Shown here: piece after piece, positions 21,464-32,134 of the stretch
How positions within the stretch are numbered: position 1 is the first letter of the stretch
How the letters are laid out: every line of letters starts with the position of its first letter
Assembly (NCBI RefSeq): GCF_002095475.1
Contig: NZ_MLFR01000008.1
Coordinates: forward strand, 62,001-126,000
Length of the DNA: 64,000 nt
Direction of reading: 5' to 3'
DNA from: Pantoea rwandensis
GTDB taxonomy: Bacteria > Pseudomonadota > Gammaproteobacteria > Enterobacterales > Enterobacteriaceae
Notes under the pieces: model-generated
Told to the model about the DNA's origin: nothing
The model's database searches: none
What the model saw: only the letters and a program-made list of their open reading frames with translations
Translations under genes and position numbers: made by a program

Positions 21464-22939
21464 ATGGCGGTAACACAAACAGCCCAGGCATGCGATCTGG
21501 TTATTTTCGGTGCCAAAGGCGATCTTGCACGCCGGAAACTGTTGCCTTCACTGTATCAACTGGAGAAAGCGGGTCAGATTCACGACACCACACGCATCAT
21601 TGGTGTGGGCCGTGCAGAGTGGGACAAAGACGCTTACACCAAAGTGGTGCGTGAGGCGCTGGAAACCTTCATGAAAGAGAAGATCGACGAAGCGCTGTGG
21701 GACAAACTCAGCAGCCGTCTCGACTTCTGCAACCTCGACGTTAACGACACCTCGCATTTCACCAAGCTGGGCAAGATGCTTGACCAGAAAGAACGTGTCA
21801 CCATCAACTACTTCGCGATGCCACCCAGCACCTTTGGCGCAATTTGTGACGGTTTAGGTGCGGCCAAACTGAATGCCAAACCCGCGCGTGTGGTGATGGA
21901 AAAGCCGTTAGGCACCTCACTTGAGACCTCGCAAGAGATCAATGACAGCGTGGGCAAGTATTTCGAAGAGAACCAGGTATTCCGTATCGACCATTATCTC
22001 GGTAAAGAGACGGTACTGAACCTGCTGGCATTGCGTTTCGCCAACTCCATCTTCGTCAATAACTGGGACAACCGCACCATCGACCACGTGCAGATTACGG
22101 TGGCTGAAGAAGTGGGTATTGAAGGCCGTTGGGGTTACTTTGACCAAGCCGGCCAGATGCGCGACATGATCCAGAACCACCTTTTGCAGATCCTCACTAT
22201 GATCGCCATGTCGCCGCCTTCCGATCTCAGTGCGGATGCCATCCGAGATGAGAAAGTGAAAGTGCTGCGTTCACTGCGTCGTATTGATCAAACCAACGTG
22301 CGTGACAAAACGGTACGTGGCCAGTACACCGCCGGTTTTGTCCAAGGCAAAAAAGTGCCGGGTTACCTGGAAGAAGAGGGCGCGAACAAGCAGAGCGCCA
22401 CTGAGAGCTTCGTGGCTATCCGCGTGGATATCGATAACTGGCGTTGGGCGGGCGTGCCTTTCTACCTGCGTACCGGTAAGCGTTTGCCGACCAAGTGCTC
22501 TGAAGTGGTGGTTTATTTCAAAAACCCAGAGATGAACCTGTTCAAAGACTCTTACGCCGAGCTGCCACAGAACAAACTGACCATTCGCCTGCAGCCAGAT
22601 GAAGGGGTCGATATCGAGATCCTGAACAAAGTGCCGGGTCTGGATCACAAGCATAAACTGCAGACCACCAAGCTGGATCTGAGCTACTCAGAAACCTTTA
22701 ACCAGTCGCATCTGGCGGATGCCTACGAGCGTCTGTTACTGGAAACCATGCGCGGCATTCAGGCGCTGTTTGTGCGCCGTGATGAGGTTGAAGCGGCATG
22801 GGGCTGGGTTGATTCCATTATTGATGCGTGGAATGCCGATGCCGATGCACCTAAGCCTTATCAGGCTGGCACATGGGGCCCAGTGGCCTCGGTGGCGATG
22901 ATCACCCGCGACGGTCGCTCCTGGAATGAGTTTGAGTAA
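21464..22939 (+). CDS. zwf: Glucose-6-phosphate 1-dehydrogenase
   Basis: First enzyme of the oxidative pentose phosphate pathway, making NADPH and 6-phosphogluconolactone. The 491-residue protein begins [25 protein letters not shown], with the nucleotide-binding GAKGDLA, and carries the active-site signature RIDHYLGKE (about 178-186). The start at 21464 has GAGGA upstream and matches E. coli; the in-frame ATG at 21416 is not conserved. Unlike E. coli, edd does not follow. Confidence 0.98.
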   Translation: MAVTQTAQACDLVIFGAKGDLARRKLLPSLYQLEKAGQIHDTTRIIGVGRAEWDKDAYTKVVREALETFMKEKIDEALWDKLSSRLDFCNLDVNDTSHFTKLGKMLDQKERVTINYFAMPPSTFGAICDGLGAAKLNAKPARVVMEKPLGTSLETSQEINDSVGKYFEENQVFRIDHYLGKETVLNLLALRFANSIFVNNWDNRTIDHVQITVAEEVGIEGRWGYFDQAGQMRDMIQNHLLQILTMIAMSPPSDLSADAIRDEKVKVLRSLRRIDQTNVRDKTVRGQYTAGFVQGKKVPGYLEEEGANKQSATESFVAIRVDIDNWRWAGVPFYLRTGKRLPTKCSEVVVYFKNPEMNLFKDSYAELPQNKLTIRLQPDEGVDIEILNKVPGLDHKHKLQTTKLDLSYSETFNQSHLADAYERLLLETMRGIQALFVRRDEVEAAWGWVDSIIDAWNADADAPKPYQAGTWGPVASVAMITRDGRSWNEFE

Positions 22940-22950
22940 ACCGTGACATC

Positions 22951-22976
22951 AAAGCCCGCTATGTGCGGGCTTTTTT
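22951..22976 (+). terminator. Intrinsic terminator after zwf
   Basis: AAAGCCCGC/GCGGGCTTT stem, five-base loop, then TTTTT. It separates zwf from eda, so the two are transcribed independently. Confidence 0.92.
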
Positions 22977-23000
22977 ATATCTAAAATTCATTTCTCTTAA

Positions 23001-23021
23001 AAATGAACCTAGGTTTCAAAA
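23001..23021. promoter_or_regulatory. Probable KdgR operator upstream of eda
   Basis: AAATGAACCTAGGTTTCAAA carries correctly spaced half-sites ATGAA and TTTCA of the enterobacterial KdgR box. It lies about 100 bases before the eda start. KdgR itself is encoded at 45197-45988. Confidence 0.6.
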
Positions 23022-23121
23022 ATATTTGATACTCATAGACGTCACTCCAGCCAATCTTGTATGGTAGAGCGAAATTATTGACAGCGTGGCGAAGCCTGGC
23101 TGAAGCAACCAAGGAAACGTG

Positions 23122-23760
23122 ATGAAGAACTGGAAAACAAGTGCTGAACAGATCATGACAACGGGCCCCGTTGTACCGGTGATCGTAGTCAACAAACTGG
23201 AACATGCGGTGCCGATGGCGAAAGCGCTGGTGGCCGGTGGTGTGCGGGTGCTGGAAGTGACATTGCGTACGCCAGTGGCAATGGATGCACTGCGTGCGAT
23301 GATCAAAGAAGTGCCGGAAGCGATTGTAGGTGCGGGCACCGTGATTAATACTCAGCAGTTGAAAGAAGTCACCGATGCCGGTGCCCAGTTCGTCATCAGC
23401 CCTGGTTTAACAGAACCCTTGTTGAAAGCAGCGGTGGAAGGTCCGGTGCCATTGATTCCCGGTATCAGCACCGTTTCCGAGTTGATGCTGGGTATGGATT
23501 ATGGCCTGCGCGAATTCAAGTTCTTCCCGGCTGAAGCTAATGGCGGGGTCAAAGCCTTGTCAGCGATTGGCGGCCCGTTCCCGCAGGTGCGTTTTTGCCC
23601 AACCGGCGGTATCTCACCAGCCAACTACCGTGACTATCTGGCGCTGAAAAGTGTGCTGTGCATCGGTGGTTCGTGGTTGGTGCCAAACGATGCACTGGAA
23701 AGCGGCGACTGGGATCGTATTACACGTCTGGCGCGTGAAGCGGTTGAAGGCGCGAAATAA
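23122..23760 (+). CDS. eda: KHG/KDPG aldolase
   Basis: Cleaves 2-keto-3-deoxy-6-phosphogluconate to pyruvate and glyceraldehyde-3-phosphate, and 4-hydroxy-2-oxoglutarate to pyruvate and glyoxylate. The 212-residue protein starts [10 protein letters not shown], has [11 protein letters not shown] with the catalytic Glu, and the Schiff-base lysine in [13 protein letters not shown] (about Lys133). AAGGA lies six bases before the ATG. In E. coli it is the last gene of edd-eda; here it has its own promoter region and no edd. Confidence 0.97.
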   Translation: MKNWKTSAEQIMTTGPVVPVIVVNKLEHAVPMAKALVAGGVRVLEVTLRTPVAMDALRAMIKEVPEAIVGAGTVINTQQLKEVTDAGAQFVISPGLTEPLLKAAVEGPVPLIPGISTVSELMLGMDYGLREFKFFPAEANGGVKALSAIGGPFPQVRFCPTGGISPANYRDYLALKSVLCIGGSWLVPNDALESGDWDRITRLAREAVEGAK

Positions 23761-23795
23761 CGGATTTACCAGAGTGCGAAATGTGACGCGTACTA

Positions 23796-23819
23796 TAAGG
23801 GCGGCTGGAGCCGCCCTTA
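23796..23819. terminator. Hairpin between convergent eda and purT
   Basis: Perfect 11-bp stem TAAGGGCGGCT/AGCCGCCCTTA with a GG turn. Confidence 0.7.
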
Positions 23820-23856
23820 AACGCTGTCAGTTACCCTTTACAGGTGAATGGCAGGA

Positions 23857-25035
23857 TTAGCTTTCAACTTTCACTGCTGCGGCACTCGCGACAGCACGCG
23901 CGATAGCATCATCAGTATTCTCGCCGGTTGCCAGCGCGACGCCGAGACGACGTTGACCGGCAATTTCAGGCTTACCAAACAGGCGCAGTTGCAGACCGGC
24001 ACCTAAGGCCGCTTCGATATTTACAAACTGCACGTTTTGGCTATCCAGCTGCGGCAAAATCACCGCCGATGCTGCCGGGCCATATTGACGAATCCCGCCA
24101 ACAGGCAGGCCAAGGAAGGCGCGCACATGCAGCGCAAACTCTGACATATCCTGAGAGATCAGTGTCACCATGCCGGTATCATGTGGACGCGGTGAGACTT
24201 CACTGAACACCACTTCATCACCACACACAAACAGCTCGACACCAAACAGACCATAACCACCCAGCGCTTTGACCACCTTCGCGGCGATATCTTGTGCGCG
24301 TTGCAGGGCTAATTCAGTCATCTGTTGTGGCTGCCAGGATTCACGATAATCGCCATCTTCCTGACGGTGACCAATCGGTGCACAGAAGTGAATGCCATCG
24401 ACCGCGCTAATGGTCAGCAGGGTGATTTCGAAATCAAACTTCACCACGCCTTCCACGATGACGCGACCGGCACCGGCACGACCGCCTTGCTGTGCATAAT
24501 CCCAGGCTTTATCCAGCTGGCTGGCTTCACGAATGAAACTCTGGCCTTTGCCGGATGAACTCATTACCGGCTTCGCGATGCACGGGAAGCCAATCTCATG
24601 TGCGGCAGCGACAAAATTCTCTTTGCTGTCAGCAAACTGATAAGTTGAAGTGGGTAAGGAGAGCTCTTCTGCTGCCAGACGGCGAATACCTTCGCGGTTC
24701 ATGGTCAGGCGCGCAGCACGGGCGGTTGGCACCACTTTCTGGCCTTGAGCCTCCAGTTCCAGCAATTTTTCGGTGGCGATGGCTTCGATTTCTGGCACCA
24801 CAAAATGCGGCTTCTCCAGCGCGATTAACGCTGCCAGCGCATCGCCATCCAGCATATTGATCACATGGCTGCGATGGGCAACGTGCATCGCAGGCGCATC
24901 GGCATAACGATCCACCGCGATCACTTCCACACCCAGACGCTGACACTCCAGCGCCACTTCTTTGCCCAATTCGCCTGAACCTAACAGCATCACACGCGTT
25001 GCGGCAGGACGCAGCGCAGTTCCTAGAGTCGTCAT
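23857..25035 (-). CDS. purT: Formate-dependent GAR transformylase
   Basis: ATP-grasp enzyme making formyl-GAR from formate, ATP and glycinamide ribonucleotide in purine synthesis. The 392-residue protein shows [20 protein letters not shown] at the N-terminus, the ATP-grasp [12 protein letters not shown] loop (about 155-166) and [22 protein letters not shown] PurR box lies 39 bases before the start. Confidence 0.98.
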   Translation of the reverse strand: MTTLGTALRPAATRVMLLGSGELGKEVALECQRLGVEVIAVDRYADAPAMHVAHRSHVINMLDGDALAALIALEKPHFVVPEIEAIATEKLLELEAQGQKVVPTARAARLTMNREGIRRLAAEELSLPTSTYQFADSKENFVAAAHEIGFPCIAKPVMSSSGKGQSFIREASQLDKAWDYAQQGGRAGAGRVIVEGVVKFDFEITLLTISAVDGIHFCAPIGHRQEDGDYRESWQPQQMTELALQRAQDIAAKVVKALGGYGLFGVELFVCGDEVVFSEVSPRPHDTGMVTLISQDMSEFALHVRAFLGLPVGGIRQYGPAASAVILPQLDSQNVQFVNIEAALGAGLQLRLFGKPEIAGQRRLGVALATGENTDDAIARAVASAAAVKVES

Positions 25036-25073
25036 AATTTCACCTTAGCAGTCAAAATGCGCGCGCAGTATAA

Positions 25074-25089
25074 ACGAAAACGTTTGCGT
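25074..25089 (-). promoter_or_regulatory. PurR operator of purT
   Basis: On the minus strand the site reads ACGCAAACGTTTTCGT, an exact match to the PurR consensus. Confidence 0.92.
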
Positions 25090-25196
25090 ACTCACGCATT
25101 CGCCTCAAACAGGTTTGCCATACTTTTCCCGCTCTGACGTTACCTGACACAAGCTGCGGCAGCATGGAATGCGGAAACTTAAACAGGAGTTAAACG

Positions 25197-25838
25197 ATGA
25201 ATAATTGGCTGCAGCAGATCCAATCCGTGCTGGCGAAAAAAGGTGGGGACGGGAAATCAGGTGGATTGAGCGATATGTTAGCACCCGGTGCGCTTGGCGG
25301 TCTGGCAGGATTATTAGTGGCCAGTAAATCTACCCGTAAACTGCTGACCAAATATGGTGGCAAAGCGCTGCTGGTTGGCGGTGGCGCCGCTGCGGGGGCG
25401 GTGCTGTGGAACAAGTACAAACAGCGGGTGCGCGAAACCCATCAGGATGAACCCGGTTTTGGTCAATTACAGACGCCGGTTGATCAACGTGCAGAGCGGT
25501 TGGTCACGGCATTAGTGTTCGCGGCCAAAAGTGATGGTCACATTGATGAACGCGAGCATGCGGCGATTGGGCAAAACATTCATCAAGCCGGTTATAGCGC
25601 CCAGGCAGAAGCCTTGATCCAACAAGCGATGAATCGTCCTCTTGACCCACACTGGTTGGCGGCGGATGTTAAAAACGAAGAGGAAGCCTTAGAACTCTAT
25701 TTCCTGAGCTGTGCCGCCATCGATGTGGATCACTTTATGGAACGCAGCTATCTTTCCGCGTTGGGTGATGCCTTAAAGATTCCGCAAGACGTGCGCGAGG
25801 GGATTCAACGAGATATTGAAAGCGAGAAAGCCGCGTAA
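25197..25838 (+). CDS. yebE: DUF533/TerB-like inner membrane protein YebE
   Basis: A 213-residue protein with a glycine-rich membrane segment ([19 protein letters not shown] and [19 protein letters not shown]) followed by a TerB-like helical domain ([24 protein letters not shown]). E. coli YebE is Cpx-linked and its function is unknown. The C-terminal [22 protein letters not shown] is highly conserved. E. coli yebF and yebG, which normally lie next to it, are absent. Confidence 0.93.
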   Translation: MNNWLQQIQSVLAKKGGDGKSGGLSDMLAPGALGGLAGLLVASKSTRKLLTKYGGKALLVGGGAAAGAVLWNKYKQRVRETHQDEPGFGQLQTPVDQRAERLVTALVFAAKSDGHIDEREHAAIGQNIHQAGYSAQAEALIQQAMNRPLDPHWLAADVKNEEEALELYFLSCAAIDVDHFMERSYLSALGDALKIPQDVREGIQRDIESEKAA

Positions 25839-25955
25839 CCCTGATTGAGAGGCAGGTTATCGCTCTCATTTACACATCATGTGCGCTGATGCTTGGCTTC
25901 CCGCGTGATAAGTGCCACGCTTGCTGAATGTTGTTTTTCAGGGACAGGAGCCACA

Positions 25956-28019
25956 ATGCATCAGCCACAAGCGAAAAAAATCCCCCACGTGATGAATCTG
26001 CACGGTGAAACGCGCACCGATAACTACTATTGGCTGCGCGATGATGATCGTGAAAATCCCGAGATTCTCGACCACCTGCATGCCGAAAATGCCTACGGCA
26101 AGGCGATGATGGCATCACAAGACGATTTACAGCAGCGGGTGCTCAAAGAGATCATTGACCGTATTCCCGCACAGGATCACTCGGTGCCTTATGTGAAGAA
26201 CGGCTACCGTTACCAAAGTCGTTACGAAGTAGGCAATGAATACCCGATCTATTTCCGTCAATCGGTGGACGCACCTGCTGATGAACCCTGGCAATTGCTG
26301 ATCGATGGAAACCAGCGAGCATCGCACAGTGATTTCTATACCATGGGCGCACTGGCGATTACCCCCGACAACCAGGTGATGGCGCTGGCAGAAGATTATC
26401 TGTCACGTCGTCAATATGGCATCCGCTTCCGCAATTTAGAGAGTGGCAGTTGGTATCCAGAAGTGTTAAGCGATACTTCCTCCAGCGTGGCGTGGGCGAA
26501 TGATTCCCGCACGCTTTATTACGTACGCAAACATCCAAAAACGTTGCTGGCTTATCAGGTGTGGCGTCATGAGCTGGGCCATCCACAATCTGACGATCAG
26601 CTGGTGTATGAAGAGAAAGATGAGAGTTTCCATCTTAGCGTGCATAAAACTACGTCAGAGCACTTCATCTTGATTGCCATGTACAGCACCAACACCAGTG
26701 AAATTCAGCTGATCGATGCTGAGTATCCCGATGCGCAGCCACAGGTATTTTGTCCACGCCGGCGCGACCATGAATACAGCATCGATCACTACGATCATCA
26801 TTTCTATATCCGTTCCAATCGTGAGGGTAAAAACTTCGGCCTGTATCGCAGTGCCTGGCTGGCGGAAAATCGCTGGCAGGCATTGATTCCGGCGCGTGAC
26901 AATGTGGTACTGGAAGATTTCCAGCTGTTCCGCCATTGGTTGGTGGTGGAAGAGCGCCAGCGTGGCGTTAACACGCTACGCCAGATCAATTGGGAAAGTG
27001 GAGAAAGCATAGGGATTGCCTTTGACGATCCCGCTTATGTCACTTGGCTGGCCTACAACCCTTCGCCGGAGAGTGACACGCTGCGCTACGGTTATTCGTC
27101 GATGACTACGCCAACCACGCTGTTTGAACTCAACATGGAAACCGGTGATCGCCGAGTACTGAAACAAACGCCAGTGCCGGGTTTCACTTCCGACGACTAC
27201 AAAAGTGAACACCATTGGATTACGGTTCGTGATGGCACTGAAGTCCCCGTTTCGCTGGTTTATCACCGCAAACACTTTAAGCCAGGCAGCAATCCCTTGC
27301 TGGCTTACGGCTACGGTGCGTACGGCAGCAGTATGGATGCCAGTTTCGGCACCAGCCGCATCAGTCTGTTGGAGCGCGGTTTTGTCTACGCGATTATCCA
27401 CGTGCGCGGCGGCGGGGAGCTAGGGCAGCAGTGGTATGACGATGGTCGCTTAAAACATAAGATGAACAGCTTCACCGACTTCATTGATGTGACGGAAGCG
27501 CTGGTAGCGAAAGGCTATGCCAATCCGCAGCAGCTGTATGCGATGGGTGGCAGTGCGGGAGGGCTATTGATGGGCGGTGTGATCAACCTTGCGCCAGAAT
27601 TGTTCCACGGTGTGGTGGCGCAAGTGCCGTTTGTTGATGTGGTCACCACCATGCTGGATCCGTCAATTCCGCTGACCACCGGCGAATACGATGAATGGGG
27701 CAACCCGGAAGAGGCGGAGTACTACCACATCATTCGCCAGTACAGCCCGTATGACAACATCGAAGCCAAAGCCTATCCGCATCTGCTGGTCACCACCGGA
27801 TTGCACGATTCTCAAGTGCAGTATTGGGAACCGGCGAAGTGGGTAGCAAAACTGCGCGAGTTAAAAACCAATGACACGCTGTTATTGCTCTGTACAGAGA
27901 TGGATTCTGGGCACGGCGGTAAATCAGGGCGCTTCAAAGCTTATGAAGGGGTCGCTCAGGAATTTACCTTCCTGATTGGTCTGGCGCAGGGCAGTTTGCC
28001 AGACCGCATCGATTATTGA
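25956..28019 (+). CDS. ptrB: Oligopeptidase B
   Basis: Cytosolic serine oligopeptidase (S9A) cleaving small peptides after Arg or Lys. The 687-residue protein combines an N-terminal beta-propeller ([16 protein letters not shown] onward) with a C-terminal alpha/beta hydrolase. The nucleophile Ser533 is in [14 protein letters not shown] and the catalytic His near 653 in [11 protein letters not shown]. The start at 25956 follows GGACAGGAG and matches E. coli; the in-frame ATG 63 bases earlier is unconserved. Confidence 0.97.
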   Translation: MHQPQAKKIPHVMNLHGETRTDNYYWLRDDDRENPEILDHLHAENAYGKAMMASQDDLQQRVLKEIIDRIPAQDHSVPYVKNGYRYQSRYEVGNEYPIYFRQSVDAPADEPWQLLIDGNQRASHSDFYTMGALAITPDNQVMALAEDYLSRRQYGIRFRNLESGSWYPEVLSDTSSSVAWANDSRTLYYVRKHPKTLLAYQVWRHELGHPQSDDQLVYEEKDESFHLSVHKTTSEHFILIAMYSTNTSEIQLIDAEYPDAQPQVFCPRRRDHEYSIDHYDHHFYIRSNREGKNFGLYRSAWLAENRWQALIPARDNVVLEDFQLFRHWLVVEERQRGVNTLRQINWESGESIGIAFDDPAYVTWLAYNPSPESDTLRYGYSSMTTPTTLFELNMETGDRRVLKQTPVPGFTSDDYKSEHHWITVRDGTEVPVSLVYHRKHFKPGSNPLLAYGYGAYGSSMDASFGTSRISLLERGFVYAIIHVRGGGELGQQWYDDGRLKHKMNSFTDFIDVTEALVAKGYANPQQLYAMGGSAGGLLMGGVINLAPELFHGVVAQVPFVDVVTTMLDPSIPLTTGEYDEWGNPEEAEYYHIIRQYSPYDNIEAKAYPHLLVTTGLHDSQVQYWEPAKWVAKLRELKTNDTLLLLCTEMDSGHGGKSGRFKAYEGVAQEFTFLIGLAQGSLPDRIDY

Positions 28020-28681
28020 TCGCTCTTAACATACTTGCGTAGCGCCTGCCGCAATGGCGGGCGCAAATCGCGCACATTTTCCAGCACCCAGCGTAAGTAG
28101 CCGGGATCTTTGCGGGCAATGCTGCCAATGATCTGTCCACGATACTTACCAAACGGGAAGACATCGCCGCTGACCTCCGCAGGCTGGCAGCGACTGATCA
28201 TCTCACTGGTGCTCCAACCTGATGTTTCCATAATGCGAATCAGCAGTGCGGCAGTGACGTAGCAGTCATAGAGTGCACGGTGGGCGTGCAATTCACTCGG
28301 TGGCGTGACATCTAGCTTCAAGCTTTGGCGCAGTGCCTGATTTCCGTATTTGATGCCGGGCCACAGCTGGCGTGCCAGTGTCATGGTACAGATCCATTCA
28401 CCGGGCATGATGGGCAACATCCGACGGTCAAAGCTGGCATTGTGTGCCACGTAATGCGGGCTGCCGTGATAGCGGCCAATCGCTTCTTCAATAGTCGGCT
28501 TGTCGGCGACCATCGCTTCCGTGATGCGATGCACGGCCATTGCCTGGCGGCTGATAGGGCGGTCCGGGCAAATCAAATCGCTCATCGGATTGACGATTTG
28601 GCCGTCGATCACATCCACTGACGCAACTTCGACCACGCCGCCTTGCAAGCCACAGGTTTCGGTATCGATAACGCGTAACAT
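28013..28681 (-). CDS. exoX: Exodeoxyribonuclease X
   Basis: DnaQ-fold 3'-5' exonuclease acting on single- and double-stranded DNA in mismatch and UV repair. The 222-residue protein has Exo I IDTETCGL (about 5-12), Exo [14 protein letters not shown] and Exo [13 protein letters not shown]. The extra C-terminal [10 protein letters not shown]...DPGYLRW segment is typical of ExoX. It overlaps the end of ptrB by seven bases, tail to tail. Confidence 0.96.
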   Translation of the reverse strand: MLRVIDTETCGLQGGVVEVASVDVIDGQIVNPMSDLICPDRPISRQAMAVHRITEAMVADKPTIEEAIGRYHGSPHYVAHNASFDRRMLPIMPGEWICTMTLARQLWPGIKYGNQALRQSLKLDVTPPSELHAHRALYDCYVTAALLIRIMETSGWSTSEMISRCQPAEVSGDVFPFGKYRGQIIGSIARKDPGYLRWVLENVRDLRPPLRQALRKYVKSDQ

Positions 28682-28688
28682 AGATTAA

Positions 28689-28919
28689 TTACTTCTGTTT
28701 GGGTTCATAGGGCAGGCGAGAGAGGCTGAGCGATGCCTGACGATAGCCCATCAAGCGCTGACGGAACCATTCGCGCAGGGCTTCCGGTTGCTCACGCTCG
28801 ACCATTTCGGCAATCACCGGCATGTTGTAGCGCTCTTTGAAAGCCACTCCGGCGGCGGCCAGATCAACGTTCACTTTGTCTTTCTCTTCCTGCGACAGCA
28901 GGGCAAGGTTTTGGCTCAT
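28689..28919 (-). CDS. holE: DNA polymerase III theta subunit
   Basis: Small subunit that stabilises the epsilon proofreading subunit of DNA polymerase III. At 76 residues it matches E. coli HolE, with [19 protein letters not shown] and the tail SRLPYEPK. The ATG at 28919 follows AGGAG; a longer in-frame reading to 28994 is unconserved. It lies just upstream of exoX in the same direction. Confidence 0.96.
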   Translation of the reverse strand: MSQNLALLSQEEKDKVNVDLAAAGVAFKERYNMPVIAEMVEREQPEALREWFRQRLMGYRQASLSLSRLPYEPKQK

Positions 28920-29072
28920 GCATTTCTCCTGATAAACAGGGGCAAAAGTAATGGTTTCCCCTTTACGGATCAAGGAAATTGGATCGCATCGCAAGTCTCG
29001 ACACGCTTTAACCAGCGGCGTATCCTGCTGCCACGTTGACGGCGCTTGGCCGCATCAAAAAGGGAAGAAGTG

Positions 29073-29450
29073 ATGAAGAAAACTGCGTTAAACCGAGTTG
29101 TGGCGCTGTTACTGGCGTCATCTGCGTTAGCATTCAGTCAGTTTGCACTGGCACATGCCCACCTTAAAACTCCGGTCCCTGCGGATAAAGCGGTGGTTGA
29201 CGGTTCTCCACAAAATTTGACCCTGACCTTTACTGAAGATGTCGAACCGGCCTTCAGCGGTGTGGAAGTGCTGAATGTGCAAAACCAGCCGGTGGCAGTG
29301 GAAAAGGCCAAGCTTAATGATAAGCAGCACGATCAACTGATTGTCCCTATCAGCAAGCCATTACCATCCGGCCAATACCAGGTGAACTGGCATGTGCTGT
29401 CTGTGGATGGCCATAAAACCAAGGGAAGCTACGCGTTCAGCGTGAAGTAA
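29073..29450 (+). CDS. yobA: CopC-domain periplasmic protein YobA
   Basis: Periplasmic copper-binding-like protein of the CopC family. The 125-residue precursor has a signal peptide cut at about FALA-HAHLKTPVP, leaving an N-terminal histidine, the usual CopC copper ligand. The C-terminal NWHVLSVDGHKTKGSYAFSV is the family core. It begins the yobA-yebZ-yebY cluster; the yobA stop and yebZ start are three bases apart. Confidence 0.95.
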   Translation: MKKTALNRVVALLLASSALAFSQFALAHAHLKTPVPADKAVVDGSPQNLTLTFTEDVEPAFSGVEVLNVQNQPVAVEKAKLNDKQHDQLIVPISKPLPSGQYQVNWHVLSVDGHKTKGSYAFSVK

Positions 29451-29453
29451 CCA

Positions 29454-30335
29454 ATGGGCTTGAGTACGTTGTGGATTGCGCTGCGCGCCCTGCATTTTCT
29501 TGCCGTGCTGTTGCTGGCGGGTAGTGCGTTCTACACGGCTCTGCTGGCACCGCGGCGTTATCGTCCGGTGCTGGCACAACGCTTACATCGAATTTTAGTG
29601 ACCACAGCGCTACTGAGTCTGATCAGTGCGCTGTTGATGCTGGCGACGCAAACCGGTTTGATGAGCGGCGACTGGCGTAATGTTAGCGATGTCGAAACCT
29701 GGCAGGCCGTGTTGAATACCCGCTTCGGTGCCGTCTGGCGCTGGGAGCTGGCCTTCGCACTGGTCAGCATACTGGCATTGCTGTTGCGTGGCATACTGCG
29801 TCAACAGATTTTATTGGTCAGTGGGCTACTGCAAATTATTGCGTTAGCCGGAGTAGGGCACGCTGCCATGCGTGACGGCCTGCCGGGTTTGCTGCAGCAG
29901 AGTAACCATGCACTCCATTTGATTGCCGCCGCGTTCTGGACCGGTGGCCTGTATCCGCTATTGATACTGATGCGTGAAGCTCGTCAGATCGCTTTCCGCA
30001 CGGATGCAATTCGTTGCATGATGCGCTTTTCGCGTTATGGACACTTGGCCGTTGCGTTGGCGCTACTGACGGGCGTGATCAATAGCTGGTTGATTGCCGG
30101 TTCACCACTGAACTGGCCTGCCACGTTCTGGAGCGCAATGTTAGTAATGAAGGTCATGTTGGTGATGATGATGGTGGGCATTGCGCTCATCAATCGCTAC
30201 TACCTGGTGCCACGCTTTTACGTTGCTGGCAGCCGGGCACCACAGAATTTTATTCGCCTGACGCAGCTTGAGCTGCTGCTGGCTGTTATTGTTGTCGGAC
30301 TGGTCAGCGTGTTTGCCACGTTGTCGCCGGCCTGA
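29454..30335 (+). CDS. yebZ: CopD-family inner membrane protein YebZ
   Basis: A 293-residue polytopic membrane protein with about eight hydrophobic helices and a CopD domain in the C-terminal half ([20 protein letters not shown], conserved His and Trp). CopD proteins are implicated in copper uptake with CopC. It is closely linked to yobA and yebY. Confidence 0.93.
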   Translation: MGLSTLWIALRALHFLAVLLLAGSAFYTALLAPRRYRPVLAQRLHRILVTTALLSLISALLMLATQTGLMSGDWRNVSDVETWQAVLNTRFGAVWRWELAFALVSILALLLRGILRQQILLVSGLLQIIALAGVGHAAMRDGLPGLLQQSNHALHLIAAAFWTGGLYPLLILMREARQIAFRTDAIRCMMRFSRYGHLAVALALLTGVINSWLIAGSPLNWPATFWSAMLVMKVMLVMMMVGIALINRYYLVPRFYVAGSRAPQNFIRLTQLELLLAVIVVGLVSVFATLSPA

Positions 30336-30367
30336 ATTGTGATGAAAGAAAAGATGAGGTCGATATT

Positions 30368-30712
30368 TTGCTGAAGAAATTGATTCCAGCTTGCGTGCTG
30401 ATGGCGCTGTGCAGCCAGGCAATGGCCGCGCAGATTATTACCGTCAGTCGTTTTGAGATCGGTAAAGACAAGTGGCCCTTCACGCGTGAAGAAGTGATGC
30501 TGACCTGCGAGAAAGACGGTTCACTGTTTGCTATCAACCCGAGCACACTGTTGCAGTATCCACTTAATGATAAAGCCCACGCGCGTGTCGACGCGGGCAA
30601 AGGGACACTGCAATCGATTGATACCATCGTGGCAGAAGATAAAGCGCATCCAGGTCAGAAAATGAGCCTGCAGCCGATCGTTGATCGTGCGCAGCAGCTG
30701 TGCGGTAAGTAA
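30368..30712 (+). CDS. yebY: DUF2511 exported protein YebY, TTG start
   Basis: A 114-residue exported protein with signal peptide [20 protein letters not shown], followed by [20 protein letters not shown] and [16 protein letters not shown], as in E. coli YebY. Work in related bacteria ties yobA-yebZ-yebY to copper. The TTG start is preceded by GAGG eight bases upstream and places the signal peptide correctly. Confidence 0.93.
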   Translation: MLKKLIPACVLMALCSQAMAAQIITVSRFEIGKDKWPFTREEVMLTCEKDGSLFAINPSTLLQYPLNDKAHARVDAGKGTLQSIDTIVAEDKAHPGQKMSLQPIVDRAQQLCGK

Positions 30713-30854
30713 TCACACCAAAATACGGGCGTAGCGCACAATTTTGCCGCTACGCTTGCTTCTCCGATGTGTCAGCACGATCACAGAGTTGGCAGCTTCC
30801 TCTTCCTGGCCTCGCGGTTGGCTGGAAAATAATCGTTCCTGAACTACCTTTAAA

Positions 30855-30958
30855 AGGCAAGGCGAGAAGTCGCCTTCAAAAATGCCAACTTTTAGCGCAC
30901 GGCTCTCAAAGAGCCATTTCCCTGGACCCGATACAGGAATCGTATTGGGTCTTTTTTT
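30855..30958 (+). ncRNA. sdsR: Small RNA SdsR (RyeB)
   Basis: Sigma-S-dependent Hfq sRNA about 104 nt long. The body matches E. coli SdsR closely: AAGGCAAGGCG at the 5' end, ATGCCAACTTTTAGCGCACG, GGCTCTC...GAGCC, then CATTTCCCTGGACC. It ends with the terminator GACCCGATAC/GTATTGGGTC plus seven T. An upstream CTACCTT at about 30844-30850 resembles a sigma-S -10. It lies downstream of yebY, as in E. coli, where the antisense RNA SraC is encoded opposite. Confidence 0.95.
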
Positions 30959-31490
30959 ATGCTGATGTTTTATAAGGATTATTTTCAGCAAGTACGAAAC
31001 TGTCCGAAATTTGTCAGAAATAATTATATCCGAATCAAATCATCACATATTCCTGACCGCGAGAATCCAAGTGCTTTTTGGTCATCGACATACTTTTGCG
31101 ATCAGTTAATTCTTGTTGACGCGTGTGGTGATAACGCAGTCTGGTGCCGTTTTGAGGCTGGTTGCCCTCGTGCCGCTGACTCGGTACCTTCACGCTATTC
31201 GTCTGCATGACGGCCCGGCAGCTGCAGAGGTGCTATGGCCCACACTGATACCAAAGTTCATGACAATAATCACATATCAATATTTAATGCTAAAGCAGTA
31301 GTATCCAGGTTCAACCAGGACAATTAACTTCGCAACGAATATCACCGCCTTAACCAACACATCCTTACTCCATTTTTACGTGAATTGCCCGAAATCCAGC
31401 CTGTTATTCCCTCAATCGCGTCACGCCTCACATGCTACATTTCCTCGCAGCTAAACGACCAGCCGTACCGGCCTAAACGAGAGTCATAAG
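30959..31490. other. Gene-poor gap of 530 bp after sdsR
   Basis: No credible intact gene. An in-frame pair of open stretches at 31235-31327 and 31328-31492, broken by one TAA, reads like a possible decayed 84-codon gene. It has a GAGG four bases before the ATG at 31235 but no recognised homolog. Confidence 0.4.
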
Positions 31491-31817
31491 ATGTTAAAAC
31501 CTACCAGTCTACTTTTCGCGTTAATGCTTCTTACCGGCTGCGCACTAAAGCAATACCCGCAATCGGCTAAAGTGAGTGATGAAGAGGCGCAAACTTACAG
31601 CTGCGCGACGCTTGATCAAGAGATCGCAAAAACCCACAGCGTACAGCAGCAGATTGATAAAACCGGTGAGTTTGATGCGCTGACCGTGATTGGCTTCATC
31701 GGCGATTTTGGTATCGGCAACGGTATCGTCAAGGCCAGCGCCAACAAACATGCCGCTGCGCGGTTATCGGAGCTAGAACAGTTAAAAACCGTGCGTTGCC
31801 ATCACCCAACGGCTTGA
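31491..31817 (+). CDS. Small lipoprotein of unknown function
   Basis: The 108-residue precursor has a lipoprotein signal with lipobox LLTGC (Cys17), so the mature protein should be a lipid-anchored envelope protein. After an acidic helix it has a glycine-rich hydrophobic patch (VIGFIGDFGIGNGIV) and a charged amphipathic tail (AARLSELEQLKTVRC). The residue after the lipid Cys is Ala, consistent with outer-membrane sorting. I do not recognise the family. Confidence 0.75.
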   Translation: MLKPTSLLFALMLLTGCALKQYPQSAKVSDEEAQTYSCATLDQEIAKTHSVQQQIDKTGEFDALTVIGFIGDFGIGNGIVKASANKHAAARLSELEQLKTVRCHHPTA

Positions 31818-31924
31818 TGAACCCAAGCCAGCACTGAATATGCGGTCATTTAGTAGCAGTCAGCGTGCTGGAAAAATGGTATAAGAGTGCGCATCGTTTT
31901 ATTGCCGGTAAATAAGGATTCTTC

Positions 31925-32092
31925 ATGGCAAATGCGCAATATCTTCTCTGGGTAATGATTGGCACCTTAACGCTGCTGTGTATCTTTATTGGTGTGGTGG
32001 TTGGTCGGGCGAAAACCCCGCGCGTCGGGTTCGCCACCTTTGCCGGATTGTGGGTGTTTTTCCTGCTGGCTATCTTCTTGCTCTCGCGATAA
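31925..32092 (+). CDS. Small two-helix membrane protein of unknown function
   Basis: A 55-residue ORF with AAGGA six bases before the ATG. It encodes a hydrophobic helix (YLLWVMIGTLTLLCIFIGVV), a short basic loop (GRAKTPRVG) and a second helix (FAGLWVFFLLAIFLL). The positive loop between helices predicts a hairpin with a cytoplasmic turn. Coding strength comes from the RBS and two clean helices. I know no homolog by name. Confidence 0.65.
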   Translation: MANAQYLLWVMIGTLTLLCIFIGVVVGRAKTPRVGFATFAGLWVFFLLAIFLLSR

Positions 32093-32134
32093 ACAGCCGT
32101 CTTTGCCACACGAGTTGTGTGGCAAATCAACAGG

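Noticed and set aside
21100..21516. Upstream extension of the hexR frame into zwf
   Set aside because: The extra residues are unconserved and overlap the zwf promoter, HexR box and coding start.
31113..31301. 62-codon plus-strand ORF after sdsR
   Set aside because: No RBS or recognised motif, and it overlaps another frame that has a better RBS.
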